A stretch of 33,049 bases of DNA from an uncultured Clostridia bacterium (GTDB taxonomy: Bacteria > Bacillota > Clostridia > TANB77 > CAG-508): positions 1 through 33,049 of the forward strand of contig CANRPR010000016.1 of assembly GCA_947632535.1 (NCBI GenBank), read 5' to 3'. A program made the position numbers and the translations under genes. Below, piece by piece: positions 7,268 through 15,398 of the stretch; the stretch's first letter is position 1, and the number at the start of each line of letters is the position of its first letter. The notes beneath the pieces were generated by a model. The model made no database searches. It was not told the DNA's origin and saw nothing but the letters and a program-made list of their open reading frames with translations.

Positions 7268-9511
7268 ATGAAAGAATGTTATAATTTTAAGTTAGAACCA
7301 GGTAAAAAGCTACAAAAAATAAACTATGAACTAAAAGAGCCTGTAATTTCAGTCATAATTCCCTTTTATAATGACAAAGAATATATAGAGCAAAGCGTAA
7401 ACGCAGTGCTAAATCAGACATTCCCAAACTATGAAATATTAATAATAGACGATGGCTCAAAAGATGTAGAGTCATTACAAAAATTAAAAGAAGTAAGCAA
7501 AAAAGATAATAGAATAAAAATATTTCATAAAGAAAACGAGGGCTTATCTGCAACGAGAGACTATGGTGCAAAAAAAGCAGATAGTCGTACGAAATATTTA
7601 ATGTTTGCAGATGCAGATGATTTAATGGAAAAAACATTCTTAGAATGTGCTTATTGGGCTTTAGAAACAAACCAAGAAGCAGCATGGGTATATTCTGATT
7701 CAGTTGGATTTGGAGAGCAAGAGTACACATGGAATAAATGGTTCAATTCAGAAAAAATGAAAGAAGTAAACGATTTAGTATCTATGGCAATGATAAGAAA
7801 AGAGGCATTTGAAGCGGTAAATGGTTATGAATTAAGGGAAAAAGCTGTAAATGAGGACTGGAACTTATGGCTAAAACTAATAGCAAAAGGTTATTATCCA
7901 GTACATATAAGTGCATATTTAGAATGGTACAGAAGAAAAGCAACAGGAGAATTAAGTCAAGCTAATTTGAACAAAGAAAGAGCCAGAGAAATAATAAAAC
8001 AAACAGCAAGTACAATAACAAAAAAAGTTGAAGCAATACAATACCCAAAAAAGGATTATAACTATGATGTAATAATAGATAAAAATGAATCAATAGTAAC
8101 ATCAAGGAATCTTGAAAATGGTGAAAAAATCAACATATTAATGATATTCCCATGGCTTATTTCTGGAGGAGCAGACAAATTTAACCTAGAATTAGTAAGT
8201 AGGCTAGATAAAGAAAAATATAATGTAATTATAATTACAACAGAGCCAAACAAAAATGTATTAAGGCAGCAAATTGAGCAATATTCAACAGTATATGATT
8301 TAACATCATTTATAGATAAAAAATATTGGATAAGTTTTATAAACTACATTATAGAGAAAGAAAATATAAATTTGATCTTCAATTCAAACAGTAAATTTGG
8401 ATATAACATTATACCATATTTAAAAGCCACAAACCCTAAAATTCCAATAATAGACTATATACATATGGAAGAATGGTATCATAGAAATGGCGGTTATTCA
8501 AGGTATTCTGGTATGCTAAACTCAGTTATAGATAAAACTCTAACCTGCAATGAAAATAGTGCACAAATATTATGCAATTATTTCAAAAAGGATAAGGAAC
8601 AAGTAAAAACTGTATATATAGGTGTAGACGAGAATATCTTCAATCCAAATAACTTTAATAAAGATCAACTTCTAAAAAGATATAATATTAGTGAACAATG
8701 CAAATATGTTATAAGCTATATTTGCAGAATTACAGAGCAAAAAAGACCAATGTTATTACTTGAGATTATTAAGGAATTGAAAACAAGAAGGAATGATTTT
8801 CAAGTATTAGTAGTAGGTGATGGAAATCTACTAAACGAGATGAAACAAAAAGCAAAAAAAATGAAAATACAAGAAAATATAATGTTCTTAGGCAACATAG
8901 AAAACACAGAAGAAATATATGAAATAAGTGATTTAACCATTAATTGCTCAATAAAGGAAGGAATAGCATTAACCTCATATGAATCATTAGCAATGAAAGT
9001 TCCAGTAATATCAAGTGATGTGGGTGGACAAAAAGAGCTAATAAATGAGCAAGTGGGTATAATTGTTCCATGTATGCAAAAAGAAAATAACAAAGAAATG
9101 CATAATAGTAATTATAGTCAAGAAGAAATAAATGAGTATGTAGAAGCAATAGAAAAAGTAATAAACAATATAGAAACTTACAAATCAAAATGTAGAGAAA
9201 CAATTGTAGATAAATTCACCATCAAAAATATGATAAACAACATGTCTGCAATTTTTGAAGAAGTACATAATACGCCAAATCCAGAAAAAATACAAAATGG
9301 AGAAAAATTAAAAGACAACATAGATATAACAAAAGAGCTAATAACAATAAATGCAATGAATGATAACATAGAATATGCTTGGGAATGTAGAGAGTATGAG
9401 AAAAAAGTATATGGCAGAGAATATTCTTCTGAAGGCTTTAATTATAAGTACGAATTATTAAAAGAAAAATTATGGAAAATACCATTATGGAGAAAAATAA
9501 TGTCCAAATAG
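7268..9511 (+). CDS. Bifunctional GT2-GT4 glycosyltransferase
   Basis: 747 residues, starting 21 bases after the previous gene behind a GGGGAA site, so co-transcribed. The N-terminal half is a GT2 domain (VISVIIPFYNDKEYI, IIDDGSKD, DADD at 115-118, and NEDWNLWLKL in the acceptor part). From about residue 285 a GT-B fold of family GT4 follows (FPWLISGGADKFNLELV, YICRITEQKRP, VVGDGN), with the E-x7-E donor motif EGIALTSYE near 563-571 and SSDVGG after it. Two transfer centres in one chain suggest addition of two successive sugars to a surface glycan. No sugar-nucleotide genes, flippase or polymerase lie nearby. The last three residues (MSK) and the TAG stop come from an interspersed repeat. Family calls are strong; substrates are unknown. 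Confidence 0.85.
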   Translation: MKECYNFKLEPGKKLQKINYELKEPVISVIIPFYNDKEYIEQSVNAVLNQTFPNYEILIIDDGSKDVESLQKLKEVSKKDNRIKIFHKENEGLSATRDYGAKKADSRTKYLMFADADDLMEKTFLECAYWALETNQEAAWVYSDSVGFGEQEYTWNKWFNSEKMKEVNDLVSMAMIRKEAFEAVNGYELREKAVNEDWNLWLKLIAKGYYPVHISAYLEWYRRKATGELSQANLNKERAREIIKQTASTITKKVEAIQYPKKDYNYDVIIDKNESIVTSRNLENGEKINILMIFPWLISGGADKFNLELVSRLDKEKYNVIIITTEPNKNVLRQQIEQYSTVYDLTSFIDKKYWISFINYIIEKENINLIFNSNSKFGYNIIPYLKATNPKIPIIDYIHMEEWYHRNGGYSRYSGMLNSVIDKTLTCNENSAQILCNYFKKDKEQVKTVYIGVDENIFNPNNFNKDQLLKRYNISEQCKYVISYICRITEQKRPMLLLEIIKELKTRRNDFQVLVVGDGNLLNEMKQKAKKMKIQENIMFLGNIENTEEIYEISDLTINCSIKEGIALTSYESLAMKVPVISSDVGGQKELINEQVGIIVPCMQKENNKEMHNSNYSQEEINEYVEAIEKVINNIETYKSKCRETIVDKFTIKNMINNMSAIFEEVHNTPNPEKIQNGEKLKDNIDITKELITINAMNDNIEYAWECREYEKKVYGREYSSEGFNYKYELLKEKLWKIPLWRKIMSK

Positions 9512-9566
9512 GGATGATTCTTTTTTGGACGAATTGTCCAAATGGGGACGGTTCTTTTTTGGACAT
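9500..9566 (+). repeat. Interspersed hairpin repeat, two units
   Basis: Two direct units of the type GTCCAAATNGGGACGGTTCTTTTTTGGAC. Each can fold through GTCCAAA/TTTGGAC and contains a run of six T. The first unit supplies the stop codon of the upstream glycosyltransferase. It may also act as its terminator. Confidence 0.8.
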
Positions 9567-9604
9567 TATAATTTATTTTATATGAAAAAAATTCCAAAAA
9601 AAAC

Positions 9605-9633
9605 TTCCATTTTAAAGCTGTATATGGTAAGAT
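9605..9633 (+). promoter_or_regulatory. Possible carAB promoter
   Basis: TTCCAT, a 17-base spacer and TAAGAT with an extended TGG element. The -35 is weak. No PyrR-binding leader or attenuator was recognised between here and carA. Confidence 0.3.
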
Positions 9634-9693
9634 AGTATTTAGGGAAATTTTTAGGACAACATAAAAGAAAATTTAGAAGAAAGGAATAAAAGA

Positions 9694-10773
9694 ATGAAAG
9701 GCTATTTAGTTTTAGAAAATGGAGACATTTTTGAGGGAGAAAGAATTGGATACAACAAAGATGCTATATGTGAAGTTGTATTTAATACTTCAATGACAGG
9801 ATATTTAGAAGTATTTACAGATCCATCATATGCAGGGCAAGGCGTAGTAATGACATATCCATTAATAGGAAATTATGGGCTAACAAAAGAAGATCAAGAA
9901 TCAAGAAAAGCATGGCAAGAAGCGGTATTTGTTCATGAAATTGCAGAAGTTGAAAGCAATTTTAGAAGCACAATGAACATTATAGATTTTTTAATAGAAA
10001 ATCAAGTTCCGGGACTACAAGGTGTAAACACAAGAAAATTAACTAAAGTATTAAGAGAAAACGGAACAATGAAAGGCAAATTAACAAGTGATATTTCAAA
10101 TATAGAAGAAATTATAAATGAGATAAAACAATATAAAATTTCTAATTTAGTAGAAAAAGTAACTTCTAATCAAATTACAACTTGTGGTGAAGGCAAAATA
10201 AATATAGCATTATTAGACTTTGGAGCAAAACAAAACATTATTAATTCATTAATAAAAAGAAATTGTAAGGTTACAGTATTTCCACAAAATACAAATTACA
10301 AAGAACTCTTATCTGATAAGTTTGATGGCATTGTTCTTTCAAACGGACCAGGAAATCCCGAAGATTGCACAGTAGCAATTGAAAATATTAAACATTTATA
10401 CGAAGAATATACAAAACCAATACTAGGAATATGTTTAGGACATCAATTAATGGGGTTAGCAACAGGTGCAAAAACATATAAACTAAAATACGGACATAGA
10501 GGACCAAACCATCCAGTTCAAGATGTAAAAACAAAAAGAGTTTGTATAACTTCACAAAATCATGGATATGCAATAGACGAAAGTAGCATAAATCCACAAA
10601 TAGCAGAAATCTCACATATAAATATAAATGACAATACAGTAGAAGGATTAAGATACAAAAACAAAAACATATTAACAGTACAATACCATCCAGAAGCATG
10701 TCCAGGACCTGAGGACAGCTCATATATATTTGACGATTTTTTAAGAGAAATTACAAAAAGAAAGGAAGAATAA
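9694..10773 (+). CDS. carA: Carbamoyl-phosphate synthase small subunit (glutaminase)
   Basis: 359 residues, the usual length. It hydrolyses glutamine and channels ammonia to CarB for carbamoyl phosphate, used for pyrimidines and arginine. The N-terminal domain shows GYLVLENGDIFEGE and FNTSMTGYLEVFTDPSYAGQ. The class I amidotransferase domain has the nucleophile C247 in GICLGHQ, and H332 and E334 in QYHPEACPG; LSNGPGNPEDC forms the oxyanion region. The start follows an AAGAAAGG site. carB begins three bases after the carA stop, with its ribosome binding site (AAAGGAAG) inside the end of carA, so the subunits are made in step. No pyr or arg gene adjoins them. Confidence 0.97.
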   Translation: MKGYLVLENGDIFEGERIGYNKDAICEVVFNTSMTGYLEVFTDPSYAGQGVVMTYPLIGNYGLTKEDQESRKAWQEAVFVHEIAEVESNFRSTMNIIDFLIENQVPGLQGVNTRKLTKVLRENGTMKGKLTSDISNIEEIINEIKQYKISNLVEKVTSNQITTCGEGKINIALLDFGAKQNIINSLIKRNCKVTVFPQNTNYKELLSDKFDGIVLSNGPGNPEDCTVAIENIKHLYEEYTKPILGICLGHQLMGLATGAKTYKLKYGHRGPNHPVQDVKTKRVCITSQNHGYAIDESSINPQIAEISHININDNTVEGLRYKNKNILTVQYHPEACPGPEDSSYIFDDFLREITKRKEE

Positions 10774-10776
10774 AAA

Positions 10777-13700
10777 ATGCCAAAAAATAAAGATATAAAA
10801 AAGGTATTAGTAATAGGCTCAGGACCAATTATAATAGGACAAGCGGCAGAGTTTGATTATGCGGGAACACAAGCATGTAGAGAACTAAAAAAAGAAGGAA
10901 TAGAAGTAGTTTTAGTTAACTCTAATCCGGCAACAATTATGACAGATAAAAATATGGCAGATAAAATTTATGTTGAGCCCTTAACAGTAAAAACTGTTGA
11001 AAAAATTATAGATATAGAAAAGCCAGATAGTATCCTTCCAAATTTAGGTGGACAAACAGGTTTGAATATTGCAATGGAACTATACGAAAGAGGTTTCCTA
11101 CAAAGCAGAAATATACGACTATTAGGAACATCACCAGAAGGTATAAAAAAAGCTGAGGACAGACAAGCTTTTAAGGATACAATGGAAGAAATAGGTGAAC
11201 CATGCATTGCGAGTAAAGTAGTAAATAATTATGAAGATGCAGAAGAATTTGCAAAACAAATAGGATTACCAGTAATTGTACGACCAGCATATACTTTAGG
11301 AGGTACTGGTGGAGGAATTTGTTACACAATGGAAGAATTAGAGGAAATTGCAAAAAGTGGACTTCATTTATCAAGAGTACATCAAGTATTAATTGAAAAA
11401 TGTATTTCAGGATGGAAAGAAATAGAATATGAAGTAATGAGAGATTCCAACGGAAGTTGTATAACAATTTGCAATATGGAAAATATAGATCCAGTAGGAG
11501 TTCATACAGGGGATAGTATTGTAGTAGCACCATCTCAAACATTAGCAGATAAGGAATATCAAATGTTAAGAACATCGGCAATAAAAATAATATCTGCATT
11601 AAAAATAGAAGGAGGATGCAATGTACAATTTGCTTTAAATCCAAATAGCTTTGAATATGCAGTAATAGAAGTAAACCCAAGAGTTAGCCGTTCTTCAGCA
11701 TTAGCATCAAAAGCAACAGGCTACCCAATTGCAAAAGTATCTGCAAAAATAGCAATAGGTTATACTTTAGACGAAATAAAAAACGATGTAACAGGAAAAA
11801 CTTTTGCATGTTTTGAGCCAGTATTAGACTATGTAATAGTAAAAATACCAAAATGGCCATTTAATAAATTCATTACAGCATCAAGGGAACTAGGAACACA
11901 AATGAAAGCAACAGGAGAAGTAATGGCAATAGGACCAAATATTGAACAAGCATTAATGAAGGCAATTCGTTCATTAGAGGAAAATATAGAAAATCTAATT
12001 CTACCAAAATTGCAGAACTATTCAGATGAAAAAATCTTGCAAGATTTAAGAAAGGTAGATAATGAAAGAATATGGGTTATAGCAGAAGCAATAAGAAGAG
12101 GAATTTCAATAGATGAAATCCATGAAATAACAACCATAGATAAATTCTTCATAAATAAAATAGAGAGACTTGTTAGAACAGAAACCAGATTAAAAACAGA
12201 AGAATTGTCAACAGAATTATTAACAACTGCGAAAGAAATGGGATATACAGATCGCACAATTGCAATGCTATGTGGAAAAGATATAAAAGAAATAAAAAAA
12301 TTAAGAATGGATAATAATATAATAGCAAACTTTAAAATGGTAGATACATGTGCAGCAGAATTTGAAGCACAAACACCATACTATTATTCTAGTTATGATA
12401 AAGATAACGAAGCAATAGATAAAACTAACAAAAAGAAAATCATAGTTTTAGGTTCAGGACCAATTAGAATAGGGCAAGGTATAGAATTTGATTATTGTAG
12501 TGTACACTGCGTATGGGCGTTAAAGAAGAAAGGTTATGAAACAATAATTGTTAACAATAATCCAGAAACAGTAAGTACAGACTTCGACATAGCAGATAGA
12601 CTATATTTTGAACCACTAACTCCAGAAGATGTAGAAAACATAATAAGAATAGAAAAGCCATATGGAGCAATAGTACAATTTGGTGGTCAAACAGCAATCA
12701 AATTAACAAAAGCATTAACACAAATGGGAGTAAAAATATTAGGTACTGCTGAAGTAGACATGGACAGAGCAGAAGATAGGGAATTGTTTGACGAAGCATT
12801 AGAAAAATGTGGCATACCTCGTCCAAAAGGAAACACAGTCTATACAGCAGAAGAGGCAATAAAAGTTGCAAATGAATTAAAATATCCAGTATTAGTAAGA
12901 CCATCATATGTTCTAGGTGGACAAGGAATGGCAATAGCATATTCAGACGAAGAAGTAACTGAATTCATACAAGAAATAAACAAAATAGCACAAGAACATC
13001 CAATACTAGTAGATAAATACATGCTAGGAAAAGAAGTAGAAGTAGATGCAATATTCGATGGTGAGGACATACTAATTCCAGGAATAATGGAGCATCTAGA
13101 AAGAGCTGGAATCCACTCAGGAGATAGTATATCAGTATATCCAACACAACATGTAAGCAAAGAAAATCAAAACACAATAATAGAATATACAAAGAAAATA
13201 GCAAAAGAATTAAATGTACTTGGAGTGCTAAACATACAATTCATAATTCACAGAGGAAATGTATATATTATAGAAGTAAACCCTCGTTCAAGTAGAACAG
13301 TACCATATATAAGCAAAGTAACAAATCTACCAGTAATAGACATAGCAACAAGAGTAATACTAGGTGAAAAATTAAAAGACATGGAATATGGCACAGGAAT
13401 ATACAAAAAAAGCCAATACATTGCAGTAAAAATGCCAATATTCTCATTCGAAAAAATAAAAAATGCAGACACAAGCTTAGGGCCAGAAATGAAATCAACA
13501 GGAGAAGTATTAGGAGTGTCAAAAGTATTTTCAGAAGCAATACTAAAAGGATTCCTAGCAAGTGGAATAGACATACCACAAAAAGGAAATGTACTAATAA
13601 CAGTACGCGATAAAGACAAAATAGAAATGCTTCCAATAGCAAAAAAACTAGAAGGTTCAGGCTTTACAATATATGCAACCACAGGAACATCAGCATTTTT

Positions 13701-13983
13701 AAATGAAAATGGAGTAGAAGCAAAAACAGTACAAAAAATATGGGAAGGTGAAGACAGCATAATAAACCTAATCGAAAGCGGAAGACTAAGCTTCATCATA
13801 AACACACCAACTCGAGGCAAAAACGAATCAAGAGACGGCTTCAAAATAAGACGACTAGCAGTAGAATGCAAAGTACCATGCTTCACTGCACTAGACACAG
13901 CAGAAGCACTATACGAAGCCATAGAAAACGGAATTACAGAAGACGACCTAGTACCAGTTGACCTAGGTGCAATGTCCAATTAG
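10777..13983 (+). CDS. carB: Carbamoyl-phosphate synthase large subunit
   Basis: 1068 residues, full length. Two homologous ATP-grasp halves are evident. The first begins VLVIGSGPIIIGQAAEFDYAG and the second, near residue 550, IIVLGSGPIRIGQGIEFDYCS. Each is followed by its own ATP-binding region (RPAYTLGGTGGG and RPSYVLGGQGMA) and metal-binding ENPR-like element (EVNPRVSRSSALASKATG and EVNPRSSRTVPYISKVT). The C-terminal MGS-like allosteric domain contains ATTGTSAFL. It makes carbamoyl phosphate with CarA from bicarbonate, two ATP and ammonia. The final codons and TAG stop (MSN) match the interspersed repeat. guaD starts 14 bases downstream. Confidence 0.97.
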   Translation: MPKNKDIKKVLVIGSGPIIIGQAAEFDYAGTQACRELKKEGIEVVLVNSNPATIMTDKNMADKIYVEPLTVKTVEKIIDIEKPDSILPNLGGQTGLNIAMELYERGFLQSRNIRLLGTSPEGIKKAEDRQAFKDTMEEIGEPCIASKVVNNYEDAEEFAKQIGLPVIVRPAYTLGGTGGGICYTMEELEEIAKSGLHLSRVHQVLIEKCISGWKEIEYEVMRDSNGSCITICNMENIDPVGVHTGDSIVVAPSQTLADKEYQMLRTSAIKIISALKIEGGCNVQFALNPNSFEYAVIEVNPRVSRSSALASKATGYPIAKVSAKIAIGYTLDEIKNDVTGKTFACFEPVLDYVIVKIPKWPFNKFITASRELGTQMKATGEVMAIGPNIEQALMKAIRSLEENIENLILPKLQNYSDEKILQDLRKVDNERIWVIAEAIRRGISIDEIHEITTIDKFFINKIERLVRTETRLKTEELSTELLTTAKEMGYTDRTIAMLCGKDIKEIKKLRMDNNIIANFKMVDTCAAEFEAQTPYYYSSYDKDNEAIDKTNKKKIIVLGSGPIRIGQGIEFDYCSVHCVWALKKKGYETIIVNNNPETVSTDFDIADRLYFEPLTPEDVENIIRIEKPYGAIVQFGGQTAIKLTKALTQMGVKILGTAEVDMDRAEDRELFDEALEKCGIPRPKGNTVYTAEEAIKVANELKYPVLVRPSYVLGGQGMAIAYSDEEVTEFIQEINKIAQEHPILVDKYMLGKEVEVDAIFDGEDILIPGIMEHLERAGIHSGDSISVYPTQHVSKENQNTIIEYTKKIAKELNVLGVLNIQFIIHRGNVYIIEVNPRSSRTVPYISKVTNLPVIDIATRVILGEKLKDMEYGTGIYKKSQYIAVKMPIFSFEKIKNADTSLGPEMKSTGEVLGVSKVFSEAILKGFLASGIDIPQKGNVLITVRDKDKIEMLPIAKKLEGSGFTIYATTGTSAFLNENGVEAKTVQKIWEGEDSIINLIESGRLSFIINTPTRGKNESRDGFKIRRLAVECKVPCFTALDTAEALYEAIENGITEDDLVPVDLGAMSN

Positions 13984-13986
13984 GGA
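13971..13986 (+). repeat. Repeat fragment forming the carB end
   Basis: AATGTCCAATTAGGGA is identical to the left end of the repeat units at 32240-32331. It provides the last codons and the TAG of carB. The sequence then departs from the repeat into GGTTTTAG, so that GGGAGG (13983-13988) serves as the guaD ribosome binding site. Confidence 0.55.
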
Positions 13987-13997
13987 GGTTTTAGATA

Positions 13998-14459
13998 ATG
14001 AATGAGTATATTCGAAAAGCCAAAGAAGAAGCACAGTTAGGCGTAAATAGCCATGAAGGAGGACCATTCGGCGCAGTGATAGTCGATAAAGCAGGAAATA
14101 TAGTTGGAAAAGGCCACAATCAAGTATTAAAAAATTCCGATCCAACTGCACATGCCGAAATACAAGCAATTAGAAATGCATGTAAAAATATGGGAACGCA
14201 CAATTTAGAAGAATGTACAATTTATATATCTTGTGAGCCATGTCCTATGTGCTTATCAGCAATTATATGGGCAAATATAAAAAATGTATATTATGCGTGT
14301 GACAGAAAAGATGCAGCAGAAATAGGCTTTAGAGATGATGCCATTTATGAATATTTTTCAGGCAATAACAAACAAATACTAAAAATAAAGCAAATCAATA
14401 GAGAAGAATGCCTAGACATAATGCAACAATATAAAGAAAATAGCGGTACAATATACTAA
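13998..14459 (+). CDS. guaD: Guanine deaminase, cytidine-deaminase fold
   Basis: 153 residues. It converts guanine to xanthine and ammonia. The zinc site is H52 in PTAHAE, with E54 as proton shuttle and C82 and C85 in SCEPCPMC. GGPFGAVIV near the start and the C-terminal DAAEIGFRDDAIYEYF match the short bacterial GuaD type and not TadA, which has a different C-terminus and an LEPCPMC version of the motif. It follows carB by 14 bases with a GGGAGG site overlapping the carB stop, so it is probably co-transcribed and links purine salvage or ammonia supply to carbamoyl phosphate synthesis (inferred). tRNA adenosine deaminase is the alternative but less likely. Confidence 0.8.
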   Translation: MNEYIRKAKEEAQLGVNSHEGGPFGAVIVDKAGNIVGKGHNQVLKNSDPTAHAEIQAIRNACKNMGTHNLEECTIYISCEPCPMCLSAIIWANIKNVYYACDRKDAAEIGFRDDAIYEYFSGNNKQILKIKQINREECLDIMQQYKENSGTIY

Positions 14460-14484
14460 GCTAAAATATAAGTAAAGCAATGTT

Positions 14485-14531
14485 AAAGTAATAGAGAATT
14501 AGAAAATTATCTGATTCCTATTACTTTTTTT
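14485..14531 (+). terminator. Rho-independent terminator after carA-carB-guaD
   Basis: AAAGTAATAG...GAATTAG pairs with CTGATTCCTATTACTTT around a short loop and is followed by a T-run (TTTTTTT). Confidence 0.8.
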
Positions 14532-14555
14532 AATAAAACCTTAAGATAAAAAGTA

Positions 14556-14584
14556 TTTAAAAACAGCCATTTCTATGGTAAAAT
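14556..14584 (+). promoter_or_regulatory. Possible promoter for the two-component system
   Basis: TTTAAA, a 17-base spacer and TAAAAT with an extended TGG element. The -35 is poor. An interspersed repeat lies between this site and the regulator start. Confidence 0.35.
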
Positions 14585-14613
14585 ATATAAAAATCGGAAC
14601 ACAAATAAAGAAG

Positions 14614-14663
14614 TGTCCCTAATTGGACAAAATGTCCAAAAAAGAACCGTCCCCATTTGGACA
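14614..14663 (-). repeat. Interspersed hairpin repeat, reverse orientation
   Basis: It reads in reverse complement as GTCCAAATGGGGACGGTTC...TTTTTTGGACATTTTGTCCAATTAGGGACA, one full and one partial unit. It lies in the leader of the response regulator gene, just before its ribosome binding site. Confidence 0.8.
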
Positions 14664-14686
14664 GGGGCGAAGAAGGAGAAGTAGGA

Positions 14687-15388
14687 ATGTATAATGTTTT
14701 AGTATGTGATGATGATAAGGAGATTGTTGAGGCAATTAGTATTTATTTATCTAAGGAAGGATATAAGGTTTTTAAGTCATATAATGGAAAAGAGGCTTTT
14801 GAGATTATTGGTAGAGAGGATATTCACTTGATTTTGCTGGATATAATGATGCCGAAGATAGATGGAATAGAGGTGACTAAGAGGATAAGGCAAACTAAGG
14901 TGATTCCAATTATAATGTTGTCTGCCAAATCGGAGGATGAGGATAAGATTAATGGATTAAATTCGGGAGCAGATGATTATATAACGAAGCCTTTTAATCC
15001 GCTCGAGTTAATTGCAAGGGTTAATTCTGCTATTAGAAGATATACAATTTTAGGTGCTATACAAACAGAGGAAAAAGATAATATATATCAAACAGGAGGT
15101 CTAATAATTAATGATGATACTAAGCAAGTTGAGGTTGAAACAAAGCAGATTAAATTGACTCCGACAGAGTATAATATACTAAAGTTTTTAACGAAGAATA
15201 AAGGCAAGGTATATTCAATAGAACAAATTTATGAGAATGTTTGGGAAGATGAGTGCTATGGTGTAGAGAATATTATAGCGGTTCATATAAGACACATAAG
15301 AGAAAAGATAGAAATAAATCCAAAAGAACCTAAGTATTTAAAAGTTATTTGGGGAATTGGATATAAAATTGAAGATATAAAAGTATAG
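14687..15388 (+). CDS. OmpR/PhoB-family response regulator
   Basis: 233 residues. The start at 14687 follows AAGGAG; a TTG ten codons upstream lies in the repeat and is not used. The receiver domain shows the acidic pocket CDDD (8-10), the phospho-acceptor D52 in LLDIMMP, a switch Ser in MLSAK and the conserved Lys in ITKPF. The C-terminal winged-helix DNA-binding domain contains LTPTEYNILKFL, IYENVWEDE and IAVHIRHIREKIE, ending with KVIWGIGYKIE. It acts as a DNA-binding transcription factor for the kinase encoded 10 bases downstream. The target genes cannot be told; the COG2426 gene and its neighbours are candidates only by proximity. Confidence 0.93.
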   Translation: MYNVLVCDDDKEIVEAISIYLSKEGYKVFKSYNGKEAFEIIGREDIHLILLDIMMPKIDGIEVTKRIRQTKVIPIIMLSAKSEDEDKINGLNSGADDYITKPFNPLELIARVNSAIRRYTILGAIQTEEKDNIYQTGGLIINDDTKQVEVETKQIKLTPTEYNILKFLTKNKGKVYSIEQIYENVWEDECYGVENIIAVHIRHIREKIEINPKEPKYLKVIWGIGYKIEDIKV

Positions 15389-15398
15389 GGGGTCATAT

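Noticed and set aside
13248-13979. Minus-strand open frame of 243 codons in carB
   Set aside because: It is antisense to the conserved end of CarB, which is certain on the plus strand.
13998-14459. tRNA adenosine deaminase (tadA) as the identity
   Set aside because: The SCEPCPMC motif and the C-terminal DAAEIGFRDDAIYEYF fit guanine deaminase better.
14657-14686. TTG start giving a longer response regulator
   Set aside because: The extra ten codons come from the repeat. The ATG at 14687 has a proper AAGGAG site and starts the receiver domain normally.
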